A DNA stretch of 64,000 bases, from assembly GCA_050014015.1 (NCBI GenBank), contig JBEKEC010000032.1:1-64000 (forward strand), in the 5' to 3' direction. Below the pieces are notes generated by a model. The model had not been told where the DNA came from. It ran no database searches and was given only the letters and a program-made list of their open reading frames with translations. Made by a program: the position numbers and the translations under genes. Positions 17,601 through 25,256 of the stretch are shown here, piece by piece; positions within the stretch are counted from its first letter, which is position 1; each line of letters begins with the position of its first letter. The DNA comes from PALSA-1353 sp050014015 (GTDB lineage Bacteria > Planctomycetota > Phycisphaerae > Tepidisphaerales > Tepidisphaeraceae).

Positions 17601-18783
17601 ACTGCTGTCGCGTCCCGGCGAGGCGATCTACAACGATGCCGGCGGCTTGGTTGAGGGCAACAGCCCGTTCCAGGTGGCGTGGCTGCCGGACGAGCAGCGA
17701 GACCGGTATCTGGATGAGGTCAATGCCAAGGCGGCCGCGGTCGGGGAGAAGGTCGATCCGCCGATCGTGTTCGAGGGCAATGAGCCGGCGGATTTCAGGC
17801 AGAATCCGTTGCTTGTCGAGCAACTGAATGCCGCGAAATACGTGGTTTCCAACGCGGCGCCGATGATGTGGTTGGGAGATCCGGTGGCGATCAAGGCGCC
17901 GACGGCGATTCCGCTCCGCCGGCAGAGCGGGGCGAACGTGCTGATCGTTGGACAGCATGAGGAAAGCGCGTTGGCGATCTCGGCGCTGTCGATGATCGGG
18001 CTGGCGGCGCAGCTTTCGCCGAAGTCGGCGAGCTTTTATTTGCTAGACGGCACGCCGGCGGATGCGCAGAACCATGGGTATCTGGCGAGCGTGGCGGCCG
18101 TGCTGCCGCACCGGACGAAGAACGTGGATTACCGCGCGGTGCCGCAGGCGATCCACGAAATCGCCAGGGAATTGGCGCGGAGGCAGGCCAACGAATCGTC
18201 AAATCCGCCGTCGATCTTCATCGTGGTATTCGGCCTCCAGCGGTATCGGGCGCTGCGGAAATCGGAAGAGAGCTTTAATTTCTCGTCGAGCGAAGAGGGG
18301 AAAGGCCCCGATCCGGGCAAGGAATTCGCCGACGTGATGCGCGACGGCCCGGCCAATGGGATACACATCCTGGCATGGATCGATACCGCGACGGCGCTGG
18401 AGAGGGCGGTCGATCGGGCGTCGATGCGCGAGCTGGACAATCGCATTTTGTTCCAGATGAGTGCGACCGACAGCAGTAATCTGATCGACTCCCCCGCGGC
18501 GAACAAGCTCGGCGCCAACCGGGCGCTGGCGTACAGCGAAGAGCAAGGGTCGATGGAAAAGTTCCGGCCGTACGCCCTTCCGAACGAGAAATGGCTGGCG
18601 GAAGTGAAAGGGACGCTGGCGGCGAAATGCCAGGCCAGCGGCATCCAGCCGGGCGAGTTCCCGCCGGACCCAGCGGAGGCCCTGGCGGCGGAAGCCGCGG
18701 AGAACGGGGATGCGGCCGAGGAGCCGGATGAAGATGAGTCTGAGGAAAGCGCGGACAGCGATGACGATAAGAATGCGGCGTAG
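14623..18783 (+). CDS. FtsK/SpoIIIE-type ATPase, EccC-like, with long coiled coils
   Basis: A 1386-aa membrane ATPase, probably the motor of the WXG100 export cassette. It has an acidic N-terminus, a long coiled coil (about 50-240), two membrane segments (about 255-275 and 285-308), a second coiled coil (about 325-465), then the FtsK/SpoIIIE ATPase with Walker A AGKTGSGKST near 805 and Walker B LLIIDEFQEFF near 912. A second, degenerate ATPase-like domain follows (NVLIVGQHEESALAI near 1105, no intact Walker A), as in EccC proteins with several nucleotide-binding domains. It ends in an acidic tail. ATG 14623 is chosen over the adjacent TTG. Confidence 0.82.
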   Translation: MDSIFDQGDPLSFLGGDDHSEPPEKPPEPPAGDGEGEEEEPSNEPKTHRDLQRGALQELVELVTECAAHEAEVEKQLQSSLSEAQGSGQKKLTDAERKYKNLQEQVANKVHEKQSQIEGRYEQAVATLKSNDQNLRNRVRVEHETAQQQIKKDYDQAVWIAESVLEAEEGKAAEELKKATELSAAQTEYLNEKEGQAAALMERFGQKPPPGEALASIKEAEGSVDPATSFNQHKEVMERQMGALAALSVPRLFVGATPYLIGALTLMIAAAIPQAIKGTLEPQWQGLAIWVGTGVVGLIAFFIFMNSLAKKQIAAVYVPLRRAMDAGRIANDNLLSQATVEHDMNLAKAKRQNKGELQVARDRSAPILDKATKRRDATLQAAQAEMQAKIAQNEALRKSTLAELEQWRVRKLEEIKKLFDAETVKVGDRATALSAELRQKHAAERAVLEKRWAEGLKNIQEPIREEGNAYPAWGDSIWDDWKGPKKFPATIRFGQLQVDLKSMVADVAKEAPFTLPLPETFSVPALMAYPKQASIMIHTDRPGRMDSIRAMQTIMTRLLTTIPPGRVRFTMIDPVGLGQNFAGFMHLADYDDALVGGRIWTDGEQIDQRLANLTEHMETVIQKYLRNEFATIDDYNAQAGELAEPYRYLVISDFPVNFSDEAMRRLSSIASTGARCGVYTLVMRDTRVSTAGGTMHVDDLEAHSVNLVREGDRFVWRDPVFNRFPLSLDEAPTDEELSKILHIVGKGAREAKRVEVAFDVIAPKLPMFWTLKSDEDVAVAVGRSGATRLQTFRLGRGVAQHALIAGKTGSGKSTLLHALISNLAMWYSPEEVELYLIDFKKGVEFKTYAMHHLPHARAIAVESDREFGLSVLHRIDQEMTRRAELFRPFKSQNLQMYREASGKKMPRTLLIIDEFQEFFTEDDKLAQDAGLLLDRIVRQGRAFGVHLLLGSQTIGGSSGLSRSTIGQIGVRIALQTSEADSQMILGDGNSAARLLSRPGEAIYNDAGGLVEGNSPFQVAWLPDEQRDRYLDEVNAKAAAVGEKVDPPIVFEGNEPADFRQNPLLVEQLNAAKYVVSNAAPMMWLGDPVAIKAPTAIPLRRQSGANVLIVGQHEESALAISALSMIGLAAQLSPKSASFYLLDGTPADAQNHGYLASVAAVLPHRTKNVDYRAVPQAIHEIARELARRQANESSNPPSIFIVVFGLQRYRALRKSEESFNFSSSEEGKGPDPGKEFADVMRDGPANGIHILAWIDTATALERAVDRASMRELDNRILFQMSATDSSNLIDSPAANKLGANRALAYSEEQGSMEKFRPYALPNEKWLAEVKGTLAAKCQASGIQPGEFPPDPAEALAAEAAENGDAAEEPDEDESEESADSDDDKNAA

Positions 18784-18893
18784 AGGTGCGATGGATCGAG
18801 GGGGAAGAAAAGATGGCGAAGGAGACGATGAACTGCGGCGGACGGGTGGAATGCGAAAAAGGGCAGAAAATAGCGGAGAAATCTGAATAATGG

Positions 18894-18956
18894 TTCGCGT
18901 CACCTTTAGTTCGTTTCGCGTCACCTTTAGTTCGTTTCGCGTCACCTTTAGTTCGT
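18894..18956. repeat. Three tandem 21-bp repeats
   Basis: The unit TTCGCGTCACCTTTAGTTCG(T) occurs three times without gaps and without mismatches, just before the convergent end of the HAD gene. The rest of the 18784-18962 gap has no gene. Confidence 0.85.
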
Positions 18957-18962
18957 TCTAAA

Positions 18963-19823
18963 TCAATCGCACAATCCGAACTTCACGAGGGCGGCGTGGA
19001 CGCCGTGGTCGTTGTTGGAGGGGGCGATCCAGTCGGCGGCGGATTTGACGATGTCGCCGGCGTTGTTCATGGCGACGCCGATGCCGGCGGACTGAAGCAT
19101 TCCCACGTCGTTGGGGGCGTCGCCGAGGGCCATCACGTTTTCCAGGGCGATTTGGTAATGGTCGGCGACGATCTGTAATGCGGCGGCCTTGCTCACGTTT
19201 CGGTCCATGATCTGGATCAATTCGGGATCGGTGCGGACGACGGTGATTTTGTCGTCGGACGTTGGCATGAGAAATTCGAGCTGGTCGATCATGCGTTTGT
19301 CGCCGAGCAGGATCAGTTTGGTGATGGGTTGATTGCAGAATTGGTCGAAAGGGGCGATGACGTCGGGGCGGAAGAGTCGGCCGGTTTCGGTGGTGTAGGT
19401 CTGATCGAAACGATCGGTGTGCATGCGGTCGAGGATTTCGCAGGTGGCCAGGACGGATGGGAAGCGGGACCGTGCGGTTTGGATGAGGCGGCGGACGAGG
19501 TCGCCGGACATGGGGCAATGGTAGATGACGCGTTTGGCGGGTTCGTCCCAGATGAGAGCGCCGTTGTAATTGATCTGCCAGGTGTCGAGGCGGAGCTGGT
19601 TGTAGACGTGCCGCACGCTGCGCGGGGGTCGGGCGGAGGCGATGATGACGCGGGCGCCGCGGCGGACGGTGGAACTCAGGGCTGAAAGAGTCTGGTCGCT
19701 GACCTGCTTGGAATCGTTGAGGAGGGTTCCGTCGAGATCGATGGCAACGAGGCGGATGCCGTGGATGGGTGGATTGAGCATGATGGGGGGAATGCGGCGT
19801 CGCGATACGGTCTGGCGGTTCAT
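18963..19823 (-). CDS. Cof-type HAD-family phosphatase
   Basis: A 286-aa soluble hydrolase of the haloacid dehalogenase superfamily, Cof/YbjI-like type, usually acting on sugar phosphates or nucleotide-type phosphates. Motif I is DLDGTLLND (near residue 29), motif II lies in VIIASARPP, the Lys of motif III in SKAAAL, and motif IV is GDAPNDVGML near 243. The type C2 cap lies between. Substrate cannot be told. ATG 19823 has a weak AGG upstream; an internal ATG at 19781 is possible. It converges with the ATPase operon. Confidence 0.88.
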   Translation of the reverse strand: MNRQTVSRRRIPPIMLNPPIHGIRLVAIDLDGTLLNDSKQVSDQTLSALSSTVRRGARVIIASARPPRSVRHVYNQLRLDTWQINYNGALIWDEPAKRVIYHCPMSGDLVRRLIQTARSRFPSVLATCEILDRMHTDRFDQTYTTETGRLFRPDVIAPFDQFCNQPITKLILLGDKRMIDQLEFLMPTSDDKITVVRTDPELIQIMDRNVSKAAALQIVADHYQIALENVMALGDAPNDVGMLQSAGIGVAMNNAGDIVKSAADWIAPSNNDHGVHAALVKFGLCD

Positions 19824-20021
19824 GGCAACCTGACAAAAAAGGACGGATCGTTTATCGTGTATTGCGAACCGGAAAACAAGACCCGCGGCGGCTAAGGTTG
19901 TTTGTGGCAGCGCCGGATTTTGCGGGCAATTGGTTGGGAGCCGTGCAAGACCAATTTCGCAAAATGGCCCACCCTAGCAGCGCGTGGTTTTAACCCGTTT
20001 TCGGCGGCGGGCGCGTGAACC

Positions 20022-21150
20022 TCAAGCGGCCAGGCGAATCGATGGCCGAATCGACTTTTCTCTCGCCACGATCATCCGCTGAGCGCCCATCGCCGCCACC
20101 ACCCTCCACAGACCCAAAATCAGGTCGAAAATCGATGCAAAAAGCCCCTGTAGACGCCGGGGTTTGCCGATTCCGATCAGTCGGCGCATGACCAAGCTCA
20201 GGTTGAACCCGCCGACGTGCACCAGCAGTCGTTTGGCGATGTTATTGTGCTTCTTCAAGTGTGTGCGTCTCATCGCGCCGGTCTCGTAGTTGTGCGCGAA
20301 AGATCGTTCGATCAATTCGCCGCGCCGGCGCATCAACCGTTTGCCACGCACGCCGCGAATGCGCCGCCGGTTGGCGTACACCGCGGCCTGAGCCTGGGGC
20401 TTGTCCGTCCAATCCCGCCGGCCGCGGTCCGGCTCGGCGACGTACGAACGGATGCCCATCTCCTCCAGGTCCGTCATCAATCCGTTGGAGTGATACCCCT
20501 TGTCGGCCACCGCCTCGCTCATCCAGTTCTCGTCCAGCTTACTTTCCGTCCGCTCGTCGTCGGATACTTCACGCAGGTTATCCGTCGCCGCGATGATCGT
20601 CTGGACCACCGTGGTCGGATCGCCCAGGTCCGCCCCTTGCAGCGTCACCGCCAGCACCGCTCCGGTCTCCATGTCTCCCGGCGCGCCGGGACTCCGCCTT
20701 GTGAGCCAGATGCGTGCTGCCGTCCTTCATCTTGGTGATCTTAGCATCCGGGTCGTGCGGGTTCTGCCAATCATCATTGCTGGCCTTGTTTTTCCGGGTC
20801 CGATCCAGCTTCGCCAGGTCTTGCCGCGTGGGCGTGTGGATCCCCGACGCCTTGGCCAGTTGCGTCAAAAACTCCTGGTAATTCTGCTTGGTGTCCTTCC
20901 GCACGATGCTGCGCATCGCCGCGTTGGCCTCCAGCGTGGTGGCGTCGTAGCCCACCGTCTTGCCGCTCACCAGGTCGTAATCCGCCAGAACCTTCAGCAC
21001 CCACTGGAACACCTCCCGATGCGTTTCCAGGTCGATGAGTCTTCGCGTCCGGCTGATCGTCGAGTGTTCCGTGCTCATCTCGCCGAACTTCCATCCGGCC
21101 AGCACCTCATTGAGCTTGGCATAAAACGGATGGGCCGCCGATTTTGTCAC
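20022..21150 (-). pseudogene. IS1182-type transposase, internally deleted and frameshifted
   Basis: Two overlapping minus-strand frames make up one transposase. The first begins at GTG 21150 with AAHPFYAKLNEVLAGWKF and jumps directly to STEHSTISRTRRLI, so the usual stretch of about 80 residues between these segments is missing. It continues with KTVGYDATTLEANAAMRSIV and ITKMKDGSTHLAHKAE, then loses frame near 20680. The second frame resumes at METGAVLAVTL and carries VADKGYHSNG and RGELIERSFAHNYETGAMRR. Two independent lesions make it inactive. Family assignment is from memory of planctomycete IS1182/IS5-like transposases. It ends 7 bases from the amt stop. Confidence 0.75.
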
Positions 21151-21156
21151 GCAGCC

Positions 21157-22629
21157 TCATCCTCTTCGGCCGGTGAAGGAGTTGAGTTCGGACGTGGTGA
21201 TCTGCTCTTGGGACATGGCGGTGATGAATTCGGGATAGCCGGGGGCGCCCATTTCGGGGACGTCGAGTCCGGCGATTTCGATTTCGGGGCGGACACGGTT
21301 GGAGCCGGTCCAGCGGCCGATCAGGTGGAAAACGATGCCGCCGACAATGATGTTCCATGCGAGACAGGTGACGGCGGCGATGGTTTGGGCGAAGAGTTGA
21401 TTGGGGGAATGGTCGCCGTAAAAGAGTCCGACGACGTTGCCGGCGACGTGGTTGTATCCGTCGCCGTAGGTTCCGTTGGCGAAGAGTCCGACGGCGAGGA
21501 CGCCCCACAAACCGGCGGTTCCGTGGACGCTGATAGCGCCGACGGGGTCGTCGATTCCCTTGCGTTCCATGAACAGGACGCTGGCGACGACGAGAAGTCC
21601 GGCGACGACGCCGATGAAGAAGGCGGCGGGTGGGCTGACGAAAGCGCAGGGTGCGGTGATGGCGACGAGGCCGCCGAGCATGCCGTTGCACATGACGGAA
21701 GGATCGGGCTTGCCGTAGGTTTTCCACATGAAGAGGCAGGCGGCGACGGTGGAAGCGCCGGAGGCGAGCATGGTGTTGACGGCGATGAGGCCGATGCGGT
21801 CGGTCATTCCGGACAGCGACGAGCCGGCGTTGAATCCGAACCATCCGAACGCCAGGACGAAGGTTCCGAACATGACCATGGGCATGTGATGACCGAAGAT
21901 GGGACGTGGGTTTCCGTCCTCGTCATATTTTCCGATTCGAGGCCCGATGGTGCGGGCGAGGATGAAGGCGAGTGCGCCGCCCTGGAGATGGACGACGGAG
22001 GAGCCGGCATAATCGACGGCGCCGTGGCCGAGTCCGGCGTTGACGCCGAGGGCGGCCAGCCAGCCGCCGCCCCACATCCAGCATCCGTAAGCGCTGTAGA
22101 GGAACGCGCCGACGCAGACGCTGAAGATGGAGAAGCTTTTGAAGCTCCATCGCTCGGCGAGAGCGCCGGTGGGGATGGTGGCGGTGGTGTCCATGAAGAC
22201 CATCATGTAAAGGAAGAGGACGAGAGCGCCTGGGGAGATGGAATTTCCGCTGAGGGAGAATCCGCTGAGTCCGCAAATTCCCCAGGATTTGCCGGCAATG
22301 GGGAGATAGAGCATGTGGTTGAGCGTGTTGCCGCCGTAGAGCGAAAGCGACTGGGGCCCGCCGACGAGGGGCGCGCCGGAACCGGCGGGGGAGGCGTTGA
22401 CGCCGCCCATCATGAAGGCGAACCCGCAGAAGAAGAATCCGATCATGCCAAGGGAATAGACCAGGAAGTTCATGCTCATGGTGTGTGCGGCGTTCTTGGC
22501 GCGGCACATTCCGGTTTCGACGAGCGCGAAGCCGGCCTGCATGAACATGACGAGGAAGCCGCAGACGAGTGTCCAGACGAAGTTGATTGCCCGGACGTGT
22601 TCGGCCAATTCAGAAGGGATTTCGGACAT
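21157..22629 (-). CDS. amt: Ammonium transporter Amt
   Basis: A 490-aa inner-membrane channel for ammonium/ammonia with about 11 membrane segments. Family landmarks are GFALVETGMCRAKNAAHTM near the N-terminus, VYSLGMIGFFFCGFAFMMGG, the segment AGSSVVHLQGGALAFI, FGWFGFNAGSSLSG, and the late histidine in GAISVHGTAGLWG. ATG 22629 gives the family N-terminus; the longer open frame upstream lies in a terminator. No GlnK follows, and instead a decayed IS element abuts the 3' end. An amino-acid-type permease lies upstream but is separated by a terminator, so amt must have its own promoter. Confidence 0.95.
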   Translation of the reverse strand: MSEIPSELAEHVRAINFVWTLVCGFLVMFMQAGFALVETGMCRAKNAAHTMSMNFLVYSLGMIGFFFCGFAFMMGGVNASPAGSGAPLVGGPQSLSLYGGNTLNHMLYLPIAGKSWGICGLSGFSLSGNSISPGALVLFLYMMVFMDTTATIPTGALAERWSFKSFSIFSVCVGAFLYSAYGCWMWGGGWLAALGVNAGLGHGAVDYAGSSVVHLQGGALAFILARTIGPRIGKYDEDGNPRPIFGHHMPMVMFGTFVLAFGWFGFNAGSSLSGMTDRIGLIAVNTMLASGASTVAACLFMWKTYGKPDPSVMCNGMLGGLVAITAPCAFVSPPAAFFIGVVAGLLVVASVLFMERKGIDDPVGAISVHGTAGLWGVLAVGLFANGTYGDGYNHVAGNVVGLFYGDHSPNQLFAQTIAAVTCLAWNIIVGGIVFHLIGRWTGSNRVRPEIEIAGLDVPEMGAPGYPEFITAMSQEQITTSELNSFTGRRG

Positions 22630-22683
22630 AGGATTCGACAACTTACAACGGTGGGGGCGCGGGAACAAGAAAGAGCCGGGGAT

Positions 22684-22723
22684 AAAACAAAAACAGAAGC
22701 GGCCACCCGAAGGGGCGGCCGCT
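22684..22723 (-). terminator. Rho-independent terminator of the APC permease gene
   Basis: On the minus strand, AGCGGCCGCC (ending a CCCC-TTCG tetraloop) pairs with GGTGGCCGCT, followed by a T-rich tract (TCTGTTTTTGTTTT). It lies about 30 bases after the permease stop. Confidence 0.85.
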
Positions 22724-22751
22724 CCGATTAACGCGTCAAGCCGACAACGGT

Positions 22752-24770
22752 TCACGCGGGGGTGACCGCAGGCTTGGTGACAAAGACGTCCCGGCCAAGC
22801 TTCTTGCTTCGCATGAGGAAGAAGACGGCCCCGATGGCGCCCCAGATAGCACAGAATCCAAGAGCGATGAACGGCTCCTTCTTGCTCATGCCGGGCACCA
22901 TAAACGGACCGATCAGGTAGAAGCTCATGCACGCCAGGTTCGCCAGGATGCCGAAGGCTGGAATCAAGATGTGCTTGACCGGATTGTGCATTTCGTGCTC
23001 GTGGAACGCCACCATGGCGCAGATGCAACTCATCATGTAGAGCAGGAACGTACCGAAGTTGCTGATGAGCGTGATGATGATGAGGCTGTTGGGAATGCCG
23101 CCGGCGGCGGCGAAGCTGAAGACGCCCTTGTACCAGAGGCTATGCGTCTGGTCGGCGGAAAGGTTGGTATCCAGCGAGGCCGAGGCGGCCGGACCACAGA
23201 GGTAGAACAGGATTCCGTAGATTCCGATGATGGAGGAAAGAACGGCCAGGGTCCAGATGCAGCGGTGGGGCGTGTTGTTCTTGCCATGCAAGACGCCGAA
23301 GTTGGGGATCTCCTCGTCACGTCCCATGGCATAGGTCACGCGTGCGCCGGTGTTGATGCAGGACAGGGTGGTTCCGACCATGGCCAGGAACACGGTAATG
23401 GCCTCCCAGAACATGAACCACCAGCCGGCATTGGCGGTACCGAAGACCCAGGCGCCGACAAGCTGCATCATGTCGCCGATGGGCGCCGACGATCCTGACG
23501 CCGTCACGTTGGTGTAGCTGGAACTCTGGAAGTAGTTGGCGGCAAAGTATTCAAAGAGGTAACAGAATCCGCCTTGAATCAACAGCGAGGCGACGATGGC
23601 GATGGGAATGTGCTTCTTGGCATTCTTGGCTTCCTCGCCCATCGATGAGACTGACTCGAACCCGACCAGGCACAGGATCGCGATACAACCCTGAATGATT
23701 ATGTACATGGGGGCGTGCCAGTGAATAACGGACTTGGCGCTGTCGTGGTACAGGAAGGTCCAAACGCCGGTCTTGGGGTCCTGGGTCATGCCGCCCTTGT
23801 AGGAAGTGGTATTCCCTTCGGGAACGGCCTTGACGGCGCCGGCCTTTTTCTGGTCGGCGGTCAGGTCGGCGACTTTGCCGGTGGCGTCAGTCGCGACCAC
23901 CATGGGATTTCCGGAGGAGTCGTTGATGACGTTGCCTTTGGCATCGGCGGCGTACATGACCCAGATGGGGGTCCCGTCGGCAGCGGCTTTAGGCGAGGTA
24001 GCGCCGCTGGGATCAGGAATCTGTTTGGTTGTATCGTTGGGGAACTTCGGATCCTGGACCATGTTTGGCGTGGTATCCTGCACGTACATTGTCGGCGTGC
24101 CGGTGGAATCCAAGGTCCAGTCCGGATCACCTTCCTTCACGTGAAGTCGGTGAGTGATCGCCATGCAGGAAAAGATGAGCAGGGCGGTGATTTGAATGAT
24201 GTTGATGGCCACGTTGACGCCGGTGGCGCCGACGACGCCGCGGAAGGCGATGTACGAAACGCCGAAGGCGAAGATGATCCCGAAAACGATCATCAGAATT
24301 GGACTTCCCTCAGCGGTGGTGAACTTCGAGGGGAACAACTGTCCGGCCATGTATCCGATGAAGATCGAGGTGACGCAGACCATCACGCCCGGATAGACCC
24401 AGTAGTACAGGTGACTGGCCCAGCCGACGATGAACTTGTAGAGGCGGGCCCATTTATAGGCTTGCTTCTTGGAGAGGAAGGCTTGTTCGGCGAAGAAATA
24501 GCTGGAACCGGCGCCGGGATATAGCTTGGACAATTCCGCGTAAGAGACGGCCGTTGCCAAGCAAAGGAGCGTTGCCAGCAACATGCCCATCCACATGGCT
24601 GACCCGGCGGAGGGTGCTCCGTATGCCGACTGCTCCGAAAACGTCAGCCAGAGGAACGCTCCAGGCGCGATCAGCGCCATGGCGTTGCTGGTCAGCCCCG
24701 TGAGGCCCAGCGTTGGTTTCAACGTTCCTGATCCCGAACCGGTAGTGGACGGGGGAGTTTCTGTTGCCAC
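22752..24770 (-). CDS. APC-superfamily amino-acid-type permease with a large soluble insert
   Basis: A 672-aa membrane protein from GTG 24770, which is preceded by AAAGGAG at good spacing. Membrane segments and APC hallmarks are seen: GLTSNAMALIAPGAFLWL at the start, SYAELSKLYPGAGSSYFF, and later GFESVSSMGEEAKNAKKHIP and GTTLSCINTGARVTYAMGRD. An insert of about 130 mostly polar residues lies at about 205-340 (VKEGDPDWTLDSTG through KTGVWTFLYHD), between two membrane segments, longer than usual for the family. Substrate unknown; the closest types move amino acids or amines. Neighbouring amt suggests a nitrogen-uptake context. Confidence 0.82.
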   Translation of the reverse strand: MATETPPSTTGSGSGTLKPTLGLTGLTSNAMALIAPGAFLWLTFSEQSAYGAPSAGSAMWMGMLLATLLCLATAVSYAELSKLYPGAGSSYFFAEQAFLSKKQAYKWARLYKFIVGWASHLYYWVYPGVMVCVTSIFIGYMAGQLFPSKFTTAEGSPILMIVFGIIFAFGVSYIAFRGVVGATGVNVAINIIQITALLIFSCMAITHRLHVKEGDPDWTLDSTGTPTMYVQDTTPNMVQDPKFPNDTTKQIPDPSGATSPKAAADGTPIWVMYAADAKGNVINDSSGNPMVVATDATGKVADLTADQKKAGAVKAVPEGNTTSYKGGMTQDPKTGVWTFLYHDSAKSVIHWHAPMYIIIQGCIAILCLVGFESVSSMGEEAKNAKKHIPIAIVASLLIQGGFCYLFEYFAANYFQSSSYTNVTASGSSAPIGDMMQLVGAWVFGTANAGWWFMFWEAITVFLAMVGTTLSCINTGARVTYAMGRDEEIPNFGVLHGKNNTPHRCIWTLAVLSSIIGIYGILFYLCGPAASASLDTNLSADQTHSLWYKGVFSFAAAGGIPNSLIIITLISNFGTFLLYMMSCICAMVAFHEHEMHNPVKHILIPAFGILANLACMSFYLIGPFMVPGMSKKEPFIALGFCAIWGAIGAVFFLMRSKKLGRDVFVTKPAVTPA

Positions 24771-25052
24771 AATCACTCTCCTTTTGCCGAATAGACTCAA
24801 AGCGCGTGGTTGTTGGTCAATCACAAACCACGTGCCAATAAGCAAAACTTGCATTTTGCAACACAAATGCCGGCTGAAAATCGTGCAATTTTCAATATTC
24901 GGCTATTTTCCCGGCGACTTTGGCTCCCGCAGGATCAAGCTTAAAAACTATGCAGATAGGTACGGCGTTGAAATCGGTAGCCGCTAATATGAGCGGTGAT
25001 ACGTGGGCTGTTGAAAAGTCTGGGTCTGCCAATTCTTCCGGGAGCAAAGACG

Positions 25053-25141
25053 ATTGAACCGCCATGACGCCAAGACGCCAAGGTAAGATCATGCCAATGC
25101 GCAGTTTCTACCTTGGCGACTTGGCGTCATGGCGGTTCAAT
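25053..25141. repeat. Palindromic dispersed repeat, family A, copy 1
   Basis: The 33-base arms begin ATTGAACCGCCATGACGCC and end in the inverse GGCGTCATGGCGGTTCAAT, with one mismatch. The spacer is about 23 bases. It fills the gap between the permease and PP2C-kinase genes together with AT-rich DNA that shows no gene. Confidence 0.85.
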
Positions 25142-25256
25142 TTCTGCTCTCCCGGAAACTTTGGCACACCCAAAAGTCTGGTTGGAAGCACTGCCCTTGT
25201 ATTGTTGAAGTGGGTATCTAAAATCGAGGTTTCAACCGCGCAATCGACGTTTTTCT

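Noticed and set aside
20500..22731. 743-codon plus-strand frame
   Set aside because: Antisense to the transposase relic and amt; Asp/Glu/Gly-rich shadow of the membrane protein gene.
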